From Candidatus Aenigmatarchaeota archaeon (GTDB taxonomy: Archaea > Aenigmatarchaeota > Aenigmatarchaeia > QMZP01 > QMZT01): DNA of 8,742 nucleotides. Where the stretch lies: the NCBI GenBank assembly GCA_023128965.1, contig JAGMCY010000094.1, forward strand, positions 1-8,742, written 5' to 3'. Below the pieces are notes generated by a model. The model was not told where the DNA came from, did no database searches, and saw only the letters and a list, made by a program, of their open reading frames with translations. Below are positions 1-5,331 of the stretch, piece after piece. The position numbers were made by a program, and so were the translations under genes. The stretch's first letter is position 1. Each line of letters starts with the position of its first letter.

Positions 1-111
1 AAGGACACCGCAAGAGTTCGAAATATCGTGACGGCGCAGCACACGAAAGAAGACCTCGATTTCGCGCTCGAAACGTATGAGAAGATCGGAAAGGGGATGA
101 AATTAATCTAA
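1..111 (+). CDS. kbl: Glycine C-acetyltransferase (2-amino-3-ketobutyrate CoA ligase), C-terminal end only
   Basis: Only the last 36 codons are in the window, read in frame from base 1 to a TAA at 109-111. The peptide begins KDTARVRNIVTAQHTKEDLD and ends GKGMKLI. This matches the C-terminal signature of the Kbl/BioF group of PLP-dependent acyl-CoA transferases, where an ARIR-(V/I)-Q-x-SAAHT-x-(E/D)-DL segment is followed by a helix of the form A-x-E-x-(F/Y)-E-K-x-G. Kbl splits 2-amino-3-oxobutanoate with CoA into glycine and acetyl-CoA. The choice of Kbl over BioF rests mainly on the neighbour at 316, threonine dehydrogenase, which makes Kbl's substrate. The active-site lysine lies outside the window and cannot be checked. 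Confidence 0.8.
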   Translation, partial: KDTARVRNIVTAQHTKEDLDFALETYEKIGKGMKLI

Positions 112-130
112 AAGCCCGAAACCAGCAATT

Positions 131-159
131 GACGACTTGGATTTATAGTTCAGGTCGTC
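131..159 (+). other. 11-bp hairpin between kbl and the tRNA gene
   Basis: Bases 131-141 pair with 149-159 over eleven positions, two of them G-U, leaving a seven-base loop TTTATAG (142-148). The outer six pairs (gacgac/gtcgtc) are perfect. It starts 19 bases after the kbl stop codon. No T-run follows, so it does not look like a bacterial intrinsic terminator. It could protect the kbl mRNA 3' end or be a processing signal. It could also be chance. The loop coincides with the TATA box of the tRNA gene. Confidence 0.45.
141..148 (+). promoter_or_regulatory. TATA box of the tRNA-Val gene
   Basis: ATTTATAG is centred about 27 bp upstream of the first mature tRNA base (172). This is the usual archaeal TATA-to-start distance and implies little or no 5' leader. 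The surrounding sequence is GC-rich, so this is the only candidate. Confidence 0.6.
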
Positions 160-171
160 GCCCGAAAACCC

Positions 172-283
172 GGGCCGGTAGTCTAGTCCGGTTATGACGC
201 CGCCCTTACAAGGCGGAGGTCGCCAGTTCAAAGGGCGTATGAAGCAGACAAGTCTGCTTCTGTCTGAAGCTCTGGCCCGGCCC
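172..283 (+). tRNA. tRNA-Val(TAC), split by a 38-nt T-loop intron
   Basis: The cloverleaf can be drawn by hand. The acceptor stem is 172-178 GGGCCGG with 277-283 CCGGCCC. The D arm is 181-184 with 195-198 (three pairs plus a T-T mismatch), and G18G19 fall at 190-191. The anticodon stem is 200-204 with 212-216, five pairs, around loop CTTACAA with anticodon TAC at 207-209. The variable loop is 217-221. The T stem is 222-226 GCCAG with 272-276 CTGGC. The 5' half reads continuously through TTCAA, but the T-loop is interrupted; removing 233-270 restores the ordinary loop TTCAAAT. CCA is not encoded (284-286 is ATT). The gene lies between kbl and tdh on the same strand, 32 bases before the tdh start. 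Confidence 0.93.
233..270 (+). other. tRNA-Val intron at position 59/60 (T-loop), with bulge-helix-bulge
   Basis: The 38-nt insert lies between tRNA positions 59 (A232) and 60 (T271). The exon bases TTCA (227-230) pair with intron bases TGAA (265-268), giving the four-pair central helix. On either side are three-base bulges, AAG (231-233) and GCT (269-271), each cut after its second base. The outer helix is the T stem itself. The inner helix is short, GGC (234-236) against GTC (262-264) with one G-U pair. The intron body is an eight-pair hairpin, GAAGCAGA (241-248) with TCTGCTTC (253-260), around loop CAAG. The two ends defined by the helix and by restoring TTCAAAT agree exactly. Confidence 0.9.
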
Positions 284-304
284 ATTACGGACGTATGACT
301 GTTA

Positions 305-311
305 GGGTGAT
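305..311 (+). promoter_or_regulatory. Shine-Dalgarno site setting the tdh start
   Basis: GGGTGAT complements the archaeal 16S 3' end (AUCACCUCC). It lies four bases before the ATG at 316 and inside the longer frame that could open at ATG 295, so it favours 316. The endA start has GTGAT with the same four-base spacing. Confidence 0.75.
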
Positions 312-315
312 TTGT

Positions 316-1287
316 ATGGCAAAGGAAATGAAAAAAATACTGGTGACCGGTTCGGTCGGCCAGATAGGTTCGGAACTCGTTCCCGCCCTGAGGGCGAAAT
401 ATGGGAATGAAAATGTAATTGCAACAGGATACAAGACAATGCCCGGCGAGTCCTTCCGAAATGCAGGGCCTTTCGAAATAGTTGACGTTATGGACAAGGA
501 TTCGTTAAGGGTTATAATTGAAAAGTATGATATCGATACGATCTATCATTTAGTTTCGGTACTTTCGGCCATGGGGGAGAAAAATCCCAATCTCGCGTGG
601 GATGTGAACATGATAACATTGAAGAATGTTCTTGACCTCGCGAAAGAATATGAATTTTCGAGGGTGTTCTGGGCAAGTTCAATCGCTGCATTCGGCCCGA
701 GCACCCCAAAGGACAACACCCCGCAGTTAACGGTAATGGACCCGAACACGATGTACGGGCTTACGAAGGTTGCCGGGGAACTTCTATGCAACTATTACTT
801 TGTAAAGCACGGCGTTGACGTGAGAAGCCTTCGTTATCCGGGAATCATAAGCTACAAGACACTTCCGGGAGGGGGGACAACCGATTACGCCGTTGAGATT
901 TTCTACGAGGCCCTGAAAAACAGGAAATACGCGTGTTTTCTGAAAGAGGACGCTACCCTCCCCATGATGCACATGCCGGATGCGATAAAGGCGACCATTG
1001 ATATAATGCAGGCGGAACCTTCGAAAATAAAGACCCGGACGAGCTATAACCTGGCGGCGGTGAGCTTCTCGCCGAAGGAGATCGCGGAGGAGATAAAGAA
1101 ACATATTCCTGAATTTGAATGTACATACGAACCTGACTTCCGCCAGAAAATCGCTGAATCATGGCCTAAAGTGATTGATGATTCTTCCGCTAGGAACGAC
1201 TGGGGATGGAAGCACGAATTCGGACTGGCTGAAATGACGAAGGACATGCTCGAGAAGCTCGGTGAAAAGCTGGGAGTTAATCTGTAA
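316..1287 (+). CDS. tdh: L-threonine 3-dehydrogenase, SDR (epimerase-like) type
   Basis: The protein has 323 residues from ATG 316. It oxidises L-threonine with NAD+ to 2-amino-3-oxobutanoate, the substrate of Kbl encoded just upstream. The Rossmann start is ILVTGSVGQIGSELV, with the dinucleotide motif TGxxGxxG at residues 11-18. The catalytic residues of extended SDRs are visible: Ser121/Ser122 (WASSIAAFG) and Tyr147-x3-Lys151 (MYGLTK). Segments VDVRSLRYPGIIS, PGGGTTDYAVEIFY, SYNLAAVSFSP and TYEPDFRQKIAESWP are hallmarks of the short-chain threonine dehydrogenases of Thermoplasma and Flavobacterium relatives. They set it apart from GalE epimerases and from zinc-dependent TDH. The Shine-Dalgarno at 305-311 favours 316; ATG 295 would add seven residues. 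No TATA box is evident between the tRNA and this gene, so it may be cotranscribed with the tRNA. Confidence 0.93.
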   Translation: MAKEMKKILVTGSVGQIGSELVPALRAKYGNENVIATGYKTMPGESFRNAGPFEIVDVMDKDSLRVIIEKYDIDTIYHLVSVLSAMGEKNPNLAWDVNMITLKNVLDLAKEYEFSRVFWASSIAAFGPSTPKDNTPQLTVMDPNTMYGLTKVAGELLCNYYFVKHGVDVRSLRYPGIISYKTLPGGGTTDYAVEIFYEALKNRKYACFLKEDATLPMMHMPDAIKATIDIMQAEPSKIKTRTSYNLAAVSFSPKEIAEEIKKHIPEFECTYEPDFRQKIAESWPKVIDDSSARNDWGWKHEFGLAEMTKDMLEKLGEKLGVNL

Positions 1288-1315
1288 TTGATGTTTCTCC
1301 TAGGCGAGGGAAACC

Positions 1316-1333
1316 CTTTTAAAAGATAAATAC
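1316..1333 (+). promoter_or_regulatory. Probable TATA region of mcm
   Basis: The AT-rich stretch CTTTTAAAAGATAAATAC sits 40-57 bp before the mcm ATG, inside the 85-bp gap after tdh. A start site about 26 bp downstream would leave a leader of roughly 20-25 bases containing GGGGTCGG (1361-1368), a weak Shine-Dalgarno-like run. The exact TATA position is uncertain. Confidence 0.4.
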
Positions 1334-1372
1334 AATTTTGTAATACTCTCTCGATACTCTGGGGTCGGTTTC

Positions 1373-3367
1373 ATGGCAAAAGAGAAAATCACGCATGAGG
1401 AGCTGGTGGCGAAGTTTAACGAATTTCTAGAGAAAGTGTACAAGAAAGGATTGACAAAGGCCTCGAATGAGGGGAAACCCCTTGTTATTGATTTTAACAA
1501 ACTTGACAAGTTCGACACAGATCTTTCCGACATGCTCCTCAAGAAGCCTGAAGATCTTATGGAGATCGCCTACGAGGCGCTGGAGGAGATAGAACTCCCC
1601 AACCCCGTAAAACTCAGGTTTATGGGAACCGATCTGACAAACATCCGCGATTTGCGTTCTAGACACATCGGGAAATTCATCTGCGTGGAAGGGACCGTTA
1701 GGAGGGCGAGTGAAATCCGCCCGGAAATAACCGAAACTATCTGGGAATGCCCTGACTGTAATACAAAAACAACTCAGCCAAGGAAAACGAATGTTATTTT
1801 TAAACCCTTCCAGTGCACGAAGTGCGGAAACAGGCAGAACCTCAGGCAGGTGGACAAGAAAATGATCGACACGAGGTGGATAACCGTGGAGGAGCCGTTT
1901 GAATTGACAGAGGGCGAGAGACCTTCGCAGCTGAACATTGTCCTGACGGATGATCTGGTTTCCTCCGAAGGCAGGAGGATAACGGACCCGGGGAACAGGA
2001 TAAAGATGACCGGGATTTTGAGGGAAATCCCGAAGGGGAAATATTATTCGGCGAAACTCGATTTCTACCTGGATTCGAATCATATTGAACCGACAGAAGT
2101 CGGTCTGAGGCACCTCGAAATCACAAAGGAAGACGAGAAAAGTATAAAGGATTTAGCGAAAGATCCGCTTGTTTATGACAAACTCGTAGATTCAATCGCT
2201 CCCTCACTTTACGGGATGAGGGAGATAAAGGAATCGATTGTATTGCAAATATTCGGAGGGGTTCCGAGAACTCTGAGAGATGGTACGCATTTCAGGGGGA
2301 ATATACATTTACTGTTGATAGGAGATCCTTCCTCTGGTAAATCCCAGCTCATGAAACTCATCCCGCAGCTCATCCCCAGGGGTAAATACGTGAGCGGGAA
2401 GGGGGTAACAGGAGCAGGATTGACAGCAACCGTGACGAAAGACGAGCAGTTTATGGGAGGCTGGGTTCTGGAGGCAGGGGCGCTCGTCCTCACGAACGGA
2501 GGATTGCTCGCTATAGATGAGTTCGAGAAGATGAATCCAGACGACCAGATAGCGATGCACGAGGCGCTCGAGCAGGGGAGCATTTCAATCGCGAAGGCCT
2601 CGATAGTCGCCACGCTTCCAGCACAGACATCCGTTCTCGCAGGAGGCAATCCAAAGTTCTCGAGGTTCGACCCTTACATGCCCATCGCGAAACAGATAAC
2701 CATCCCGGATACGCTTCTCACGAGGTTCGATCTGAAGTTCGCACTGAGGGACGTTCCTGACGGTGAAATGGACAAAAAAATAGTTGATCATGTTCTGAAA
2801 GTGAGAGAACACGAATTCGAGGCGTCCACACCGACCATAAAGCCGGAACTCTTGAGGAAATACATCGCGTATTGCAGGCAAAACTGCAATCCAACCCTTA
2901 CACCGGAGGCCGGGAAAATCTTCAGGAGGTTTTACATAAACACCAGGAAGCGGGCGGAGGGAGGAGGACCGATCCCAATCACGCTCCGTCAGTTCGAGGC
3001 GCTGATACGTTTGTCCGAGTCTTCCGCGAGAATACAGCTGAGCGATGTCGTTCGCAAGGGAGACGCGCAGCGCGCGATCCGGCTAATGCGTTTCTCTCTC
3101 CAACAGTTGGGTTTCGACACGGAAACAGGGCAGATAGATATCGACCGGGCGGAAGGGGCGGCCGAGACCTCAAGCGACAGGTCGAGGATACGGACCGTCC
3201 TCGACATAATCAATGACCTGTCCGAAAAGACAAAGGAAATCCCTATTTTCGAGGTCCAGAAAATCGCGAAAAAGGAAGGGGTGGATGAAGTGGACGAGAT
3301 AATAGAGAAGCTGAAGCGCGAGGGCCTTCTCTTCGAGCCTAATCCCGGGTACGTGCAGAAGGTTTAA
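1373..3367 (+). CDS. mcm: Replicative DNA helicase MCM
   Basis: The protein has 664 residues, normal for an archaeal MCM, which as a hexamer unwinds DNA at the replication fork. The N-terminal domain holds a CxxC...CxxC zinc finger (Cys126, Cys129, Cys148, Cys151). The AAA+ core has Walker A GDPSSGKS (317-324), Walker B LLAIDEFEKM (Asp382, Glu383), sensor 1 Asn426 in LAGGNPKFSRFDPY, the arginine finger Arg451 in LLTRFDLKF, and sensor 2 Arg539 in TLRQFEALIRL. A winged-helix domain follows at about 605-664. All key residues are intact. No intein is present, although archaeal mcm genes are frequent intein hosts. It is the only mcm in the window and has its own upstream gap. The stop codon overlaps the TATA-like sequence of the next small ORF. 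Confidence 0.97.
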   Translation: MAKEKITHEELVAKFNEFLEKVYKKGLTKASNEGKPLVIDFNKLDKFDTDLSDMLLKKPEDLMEIAYEALEEIELPNPVKLRFMGTDLTNIRDLRSRHIGKFICVEGTVRRASEIRPEITETIWECPDCNTKTTQPRKTNVIFKPFQCTKCGNRQNLRQVDKKMIDTRWITVEEPFELTEGERPSQLNIVLTDDLVSSEGRRITDPGNRIKMTGILREIPKGKYYSAKLDFYLDSNHIEPTEVGLRHLEITKEDEKSIKDLAKDPLVYDKLVDSIAPSLYGMREIKESIVLQIFGGVPRTLRDGTHFRGNIHLLLIGDPSSGKSQLMKLIPQLIPRGKYVSGKGVTGAGLTATVTKDEQFMGGWVLEAGALVLTNGGLLAIDEFEKMNPDDQIAMHEALEQGSISIAKASIVATLPAQTSVLAGGNPKFSRFDPYMPIAKQITIPDTLLTRFDLKFALRDVPDGEMDKKIVDHVLKVREHEFEASTPTIKPELLRKYIAYCRQNCNPTLTPEAGKIFRRFYINTRKRAEGGGPIPITLRQFEALIRLSESSARIQLSDVVRKGDAQRAIRLMRFSLQQLGFDTETGQIDIDRAEGAAETSSDRSRIRTVLDIINDLSEKTKEIPIFEVQKIAKKEGVDEVDEIIEKLKREGLLFEPNPGYVQKV

Positions 3368-3371
3368 ATTA
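3363..3371 (+). promoter_or_regulatory. TATA-like box at the mcm stop, ahead of a small ORF
   Basis: TTTAAATTA is centred 26 bp before the ATG at 3393, the spacing of a leaderless archaeal transcript. It overlaps the mcm stop codon. The T-rich run that follows (3369-3390) could equally serve as an mcm termination region. Confidence 0.4.
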
Positions 3372-3392
3372 TTTACTTTCTATTTATTTGCT

Positions 3393-3557
3393 ATGAGTGG
3401 ACTACCTACTGTCTTCAGCGCAGGTTACTCAGATTCCCGATGGCGAAAATTTTTAGAAAATGTTAAAATTAAGTATGACATGTTAACTGGTTCTGAAAAT
3501 TATAAAAAGGGACTACAATATTCTTACAGATTGAAAAAAGAAATTCCAGAAGGTTGA
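3393..3557 (+). CDS. Possible 54-aa small protein, no recognised family
   Basis: The frame opens at ATG 3393 and closes at TGA 3555-3557. The peptide starts MSGLPTVFSAGYSDSRWRKF and is basic and rich in Tyr, Lys and Ser, with no Cys and no membrane segment. Support is the TATA-like box 26 bp before the ATG, matching the leaderless pattern of other genes here, and the position in an otherwise unexplained 230-bp gap between mcm and the zinc-ribbon gene. Against it: it is short, its codons are more AT-rich than those of mcm, and I recognise no family. It could be a decayed gene fragment. I call it possible only. Confidence 0.35.
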   Translation: MSGLPTVFSAGYSDSRWRKFLENVKIKYDMLTGSENYKKGLQYSYRLKKEIPEG

Positions 3558-3558
3558 A

Positions 3559-3568
3559 TTGTTAACAA
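3559..3568. promoter_or_regulatory. Perfect palindrome next to the zinc-ribbon gene's TATA box
   Basis: TTGTTAACAA is a perfect 10-bp palindrome ending one base before the TTTATA box (3570-3575), where BRE or a repressor operator would sit. GTTAAC also occurs once nearby at 3482-3487. Function is inferred from position only. Confidence 0.3.
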
Positions 3569-3569
3569 A

Positions 3570-3575
3570 TTTATA
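3570..3575 (+). promoter_or_regulatory. TATA box of the zinc-ribbon gene
   Basis: TTTATA is centred about 25-26 bp before the ATG at 3598, so transcription would start at or next to the start codon (leaderless). This decides the start against the upstream in-frame ATG. Confidence 0.55.
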
Positions 3576-3597
3576 CGTTCTTCGCCAATATTATCTT

Positions 3598-3891
3598 ATG
3601 AACTGCCCAAAATGTAACGGGGGAGCGTACGTTGCAGATGAGGAAGCGATCAAGGTTCTGGAGACCACAACTCCCATCAAGGTTATAATGAGAGTCACTT
3701 ATGCTTGCAGGTCGTGCAACGAGAGATTTTCAAGGATTTTCTGCGAGGACGTGGAAACTCGAAAGCGCCCGCAGGAATTCACAACCGCTCCGGGGATGCC
3801 GACAAGCGAGTACGCCGTCCAGCCGGGGGTGTCGACAACAGGGGAAACGAAAGAGCCCGCAGAAAGGCTGAGGTTCCTGGATAACATATAA
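3598..3891 (+). CDS. Small zinc-ribbon protein
   Basis: The protein has 97 residues from ATG 3598, starting MNCPKCNGGAYV. A first CxxC (Cys3, Cys6) and a second CxxC in VTYACRSCNERFSRIF, about 35 residues later, form a four-cysteine zinc ribbon. The layout (CPxC near the N-terminus, then CxxCxxRF) resembles the N-terminal ribbon of NrdR-type regulators and many small archaeal ribbon proteins. The ATP-cone of NrdR is absent, so it is not NrdR. The C-terminal 45 residues are rich in Pro, Thr, Gly and Glu and look disordered. An upstream in-frame ATG would add 13 residues, but the TATA spacing indicates a leaderless start at 3598. Nucleic-acid binding is likely for the family, but the specific role is unknown. 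Confidence 0.75.
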   Translation: MNCPKCNGGAYVADEEAIKVLETTTPIKVIMRVTYACRSCNERFSRIFCEDVETRKRPQEFTTAPGMPTSEYAVQPGVSTTGETKEPAERLRFLDNI

Positions 3892-3916
3892 TACGTCAAT
3901 AACAGCGATTTCTAAT

Positions 3917-4165
3917 TTAAACGTAGATGTAATGTTTTCCAAAATCTTTTGGTTCAACGATTTTTCCCTCAACAAGTGCCCATCTCCCATATGGATCTAC
4001 ATAGTTAACGGGTTCCAGTACGGGATCGCATGCCTCGTTATGATTGCAAGGATATAGCCCGAGAAACCATGTACCGTTTACCTTTCTTATTGACCCTAAT
4101 GGCGTATCTAAATTTGTTGCTTTGTAGAGCTGCCATAGTTCTGGTACTGGTGTATAACCTGCCAT
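3917..4165 (-). CDS. Orphan 82-aa protein, aromatic-rich
   Basis: The frame runs from ATG at 4165 down to 3917 and ends in HYIYV. A textbook Shine-Dalgarno, GGAGG, lies seven bases before the ATG, the strongest ribosome site in the window, which argues for a real gene. The peptide is rich in Tyr, Trp and Pro (MAGYTPVPELWQLYKATN at the start, NYVDPYGRWALVEGK later). It has two cysteines in LYPCNHNEACDPV, spaced so that a disulfide or metal site is possible. There is no signal peptide or membrane helix. The Gly/Tyr/Val pattern suggests a small beta-rich fold. I recognise no family. It converges on the zinc-ribbon gene, with 25 bp between stops, and its codons are AT-richer than those of tdh or endA. 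Confidence 0.65.
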   Translation of the reverse strand: MAGYTPVPELWQLYKATNLDTPLGSIRKVNGTWFLGLYPCNHNEACDPVLEPVNYVDPYGRWALVEGKIVEPKDFGKHYIYV

Positions 4166-4172
4166 AGTCCTT

Positions 4173-4177
4173 CCTCC
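4173..4177 (-). promoter_or_regulatory. Strong Shine-Dalgarno of the 82-aa gene
   Basis: On the minus strand the sequence reads TAAGGAGGAAGGACTATG. GGAGG pairs with the CCUCC of the 16S 3' end, with seven bases to the start codon. Confidence 0.7.
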
Positions 4178-4230
4178 TTATACGCTGAAACTCTTACAGA
4201 AGGAGATCGTTTAGGCCTTGGAACGACCCA

Positions 4231-4240
4231 CCTATAATTT
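4231..4240 (-). promoter_or_regulatory. Possible TATA box of the 82-aa gene
   Basis: Minus-strand AAATTATAGG is centred about 70 bp before the ATG at 4165. It would give a leader of about 45 bases that includes the Shine-Dalgarno. A second candidate, CTATTTAAAG (4252-4261), would give a longer leader. Confidence 0.35.
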
Positions 4241-4412
4241 GTTTCTGAATCTTTAAATAGCTTTCCCTATAGCGATTTAGATAGAAAAAACTGAATGTGT
4301 TTCGAATACGCCCGATGTTCCCTGAGCTAAAGGAGAGATTAAAAAGAAGCCCATCCATAATTGGTAACGGGGATTTAAATTGATTTCTATTCTCCAAAAA
4401 ATGTTTTCGAGT

Positions 4413-5240
4413 CTATTCGACTTTTATGTCGATGCAGAATTTCACGACCTTAGGTCTGTATTCGGAAACCTTGCGGACTTTCATGGACTTTGCCTTTCTT
4501 TCTACCGTTTTGAGGTCGACTTCCACTATTTCCTTTATGTCCTCTATCGCGTCTTTCGAGGACCAGAAGTAGTAGTGTATAAAGCCGCCTTTTTTCTTGA
4601 GACAGTCAGCGGCCAGCCCGATGTATTCGTACGCTCCCTTGGGTAAAGGCATTACGACCCTGTCGCACTTCCCTGAATATTTCATGCATTCTGTTTCCAC
4701 GTCCCCCAATATCGGAACTATCTTGTGGCCGAGCTTGTTGATCCTCACGTTCTCAATTATGTACCTGTAGGCGTCCGGGTTTATCTCGATGGCGTAAACC
4801 TTCTTGACCTTCGGCTGGTTTTTCGCTATGGTGAGAGCGTAGGGACCAGCGCCTGCGAACATCACCATTACGGTCTCGTTCGCTTTTACCTGTTTCGCTA
4901 TCCTCTGGCGTTCGGTCCCCTCCCTAGGGGAGAAATAGATCTTTCGAACGTCCAGGCGTATCCGGAGCCCGTGTTCTTTGTGTTCTGTCTCCTTTTCATC
5001 CCCGTGGATCAGTTTGAAATCGCGTAAGCGGTAGACTCCTTCCCTCTCGCTCTCCTTTTTGTAAACAGTCCGTATGTTCGGGTGTACTTCAAGGAGAGCG
5101 TCTACAACATCCTTTTCCCTGTGAGAAAGCGAATCCGGTATCTCGAGTATCGCGACGTCCCCGATTATGTCGAACGAGCCCTTTACCTGTTTAAGATCGT
5201 TCTCGGAGAATCGTTTCTCAAGGATCTCCCTCAGCCTCAT
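4413..5240 (-). CDS. Trm5-family tRNA (guanine-37-N1) methyltransferase, likely lacking the D1 domain
   Basis: The protein has 275 residues. A short N-terminal domain carries the Trm5 signature FDIIGDVAILEIP (23-35). Then comes LDVRKIYFSPREGTERQRIA (about 96-115), equivalent to the FSPR...ER segment that precedes the methyltransferase core. The core has motif I MFAGAGPY (127-134), motif II YAIEINPDAYRYIIENVRINK (Glu152), ILGDVE (Asp180) and a loop MPLPKGAYEY (197-206). Trm5 enzymes put a methyl group from SAM on G37 of tRNAs. Two positions differ from the usual Trm5: the motif I acidic residue is Val126, and the NLP loop reads PLP. The length suggests the Trm5b-like form without domain D1. 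TYW2-like wybutosine enzymes are the main alternative, but their GYxH-type loop is absent. The TATA box 26 bp upstream implies a leaderless mRNA. Confidence 0.82.
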   Translation of the reverse strand: MRLREILEKRFSENDLKQVKGSFDIIGDVAILEIPDSLSHREKDVVDALLEVHPNIRTVYKKESEREGVYRLRDFKLIHGDEKETEHKEHGLRIRLDVRKIYFSPREGTERQRIAKQVKANETVMVMFAGAGPYALTIAKNQPKVKKVYAIEINPDAYRYIIENVRINKLGHKIVPILGDVETECMKYSGKCDRVVMPLPKGAYEYIGLAADCLKKKGGFIHYYFWSSKDAIEDIKEIVEVDLKTVERKAKSMKVRKVSEYRPKVVKFCIDIKVE

Positions 5241-5261
5241 ATAATAATACTATGCAGGCCG

Positions 5262-5271
5262 CTATAAAAAA
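5262..5271 (-). promoter_or_regulatory. TATA box of the trm5-like gene
   Basis: The minus strand reads TTTTTTATAG, centred about 26 bp before the ATG at 5240. No Shine-Dalgarno is present, so the transcript is probably leaderless. Confidence 0.55.
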
Positions 5272-5289
5272 TTTCAGCAGGACCGAAAA

Positions 5290-5299
5290 ATTATTAAAA
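5290..5299 (+). promoter_or_regulatory. Probable TATA box of the acidic Cys/His-rich gene
   Basis: ATTATTAAAA is centred about 37 bp before the ATG at 5332. A start site near 5320 would leave a short leader beginning with GAGGG (5321-5325), which can act as a Shine-Dalgarno seven bases before the ATG. Confidence 0.45.
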
Positions 5300-5307
5300 C
5301 CCTGAAT

Positions 5308-5320
5308 AGAATATAATTCT
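5308..5320. promoter_or_regulatory. Dyad AGAAT-ATA-ATTCT at a presumed transcription start
   Basis: Five-base arms repeat in inverted orientation around ATA, between the TATA box (5290-5299) and the leader. The site is suitable for a repressor, but no second copy is seen in the window. Confidence 0.25.
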
Positions 5321-5331
5321 GAGGGTTTTGC

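Larger units (their letters stand above)
4166..4412. other. 247-bp AT-rich gap between the 82-aa gene and the trm5-like gene
   Basis: I see no convincing gene here. A 67-codon minus-strand frame exists but needs a TTG start and looks unlike its neighbours. TATA-like sequences on the minus strand occur at about 4231-4240, 4252-4260 and 4373-4379. Confidence 0.5.

Noticed and set aside
172..283. tRNA 3' end as an integration attachment site
   Set aside because: No duplicate of the tRNA 3' end is seen elsewhere in the window, and no integrase gene is present.
1288..1372. Possible C/D box guide RNA (TTGATGT) after tdh
   Set aside because: The C box is imperfect, and there is no CUGA D box or C'/D' pair at suitable spacing.
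1427..2113. Long minus-strand open frame opposite mcm
   Set aside because: It is a mirror of the mcm coding strand with no recognisable domain, while the plus strand has an intact MCM.
4290..4345. Minus-strand TTTAGCTCAGGG followed by TATTCGAAAC, resembling tRNA D-arm and T-loop
   Set aside because: The spacing is far too short for an anticodon arm, and no acceptor stem pairs. Chance similarity.
4194..4397. 67-codon minus-strand frame in the gap before the 82-aa gene
   Set aside because: It needs a TTG start, has no ribosome site, and its composition looks like translated non-coding AT-rich DNA. A shorter ATG version lacks good TATA spacing.
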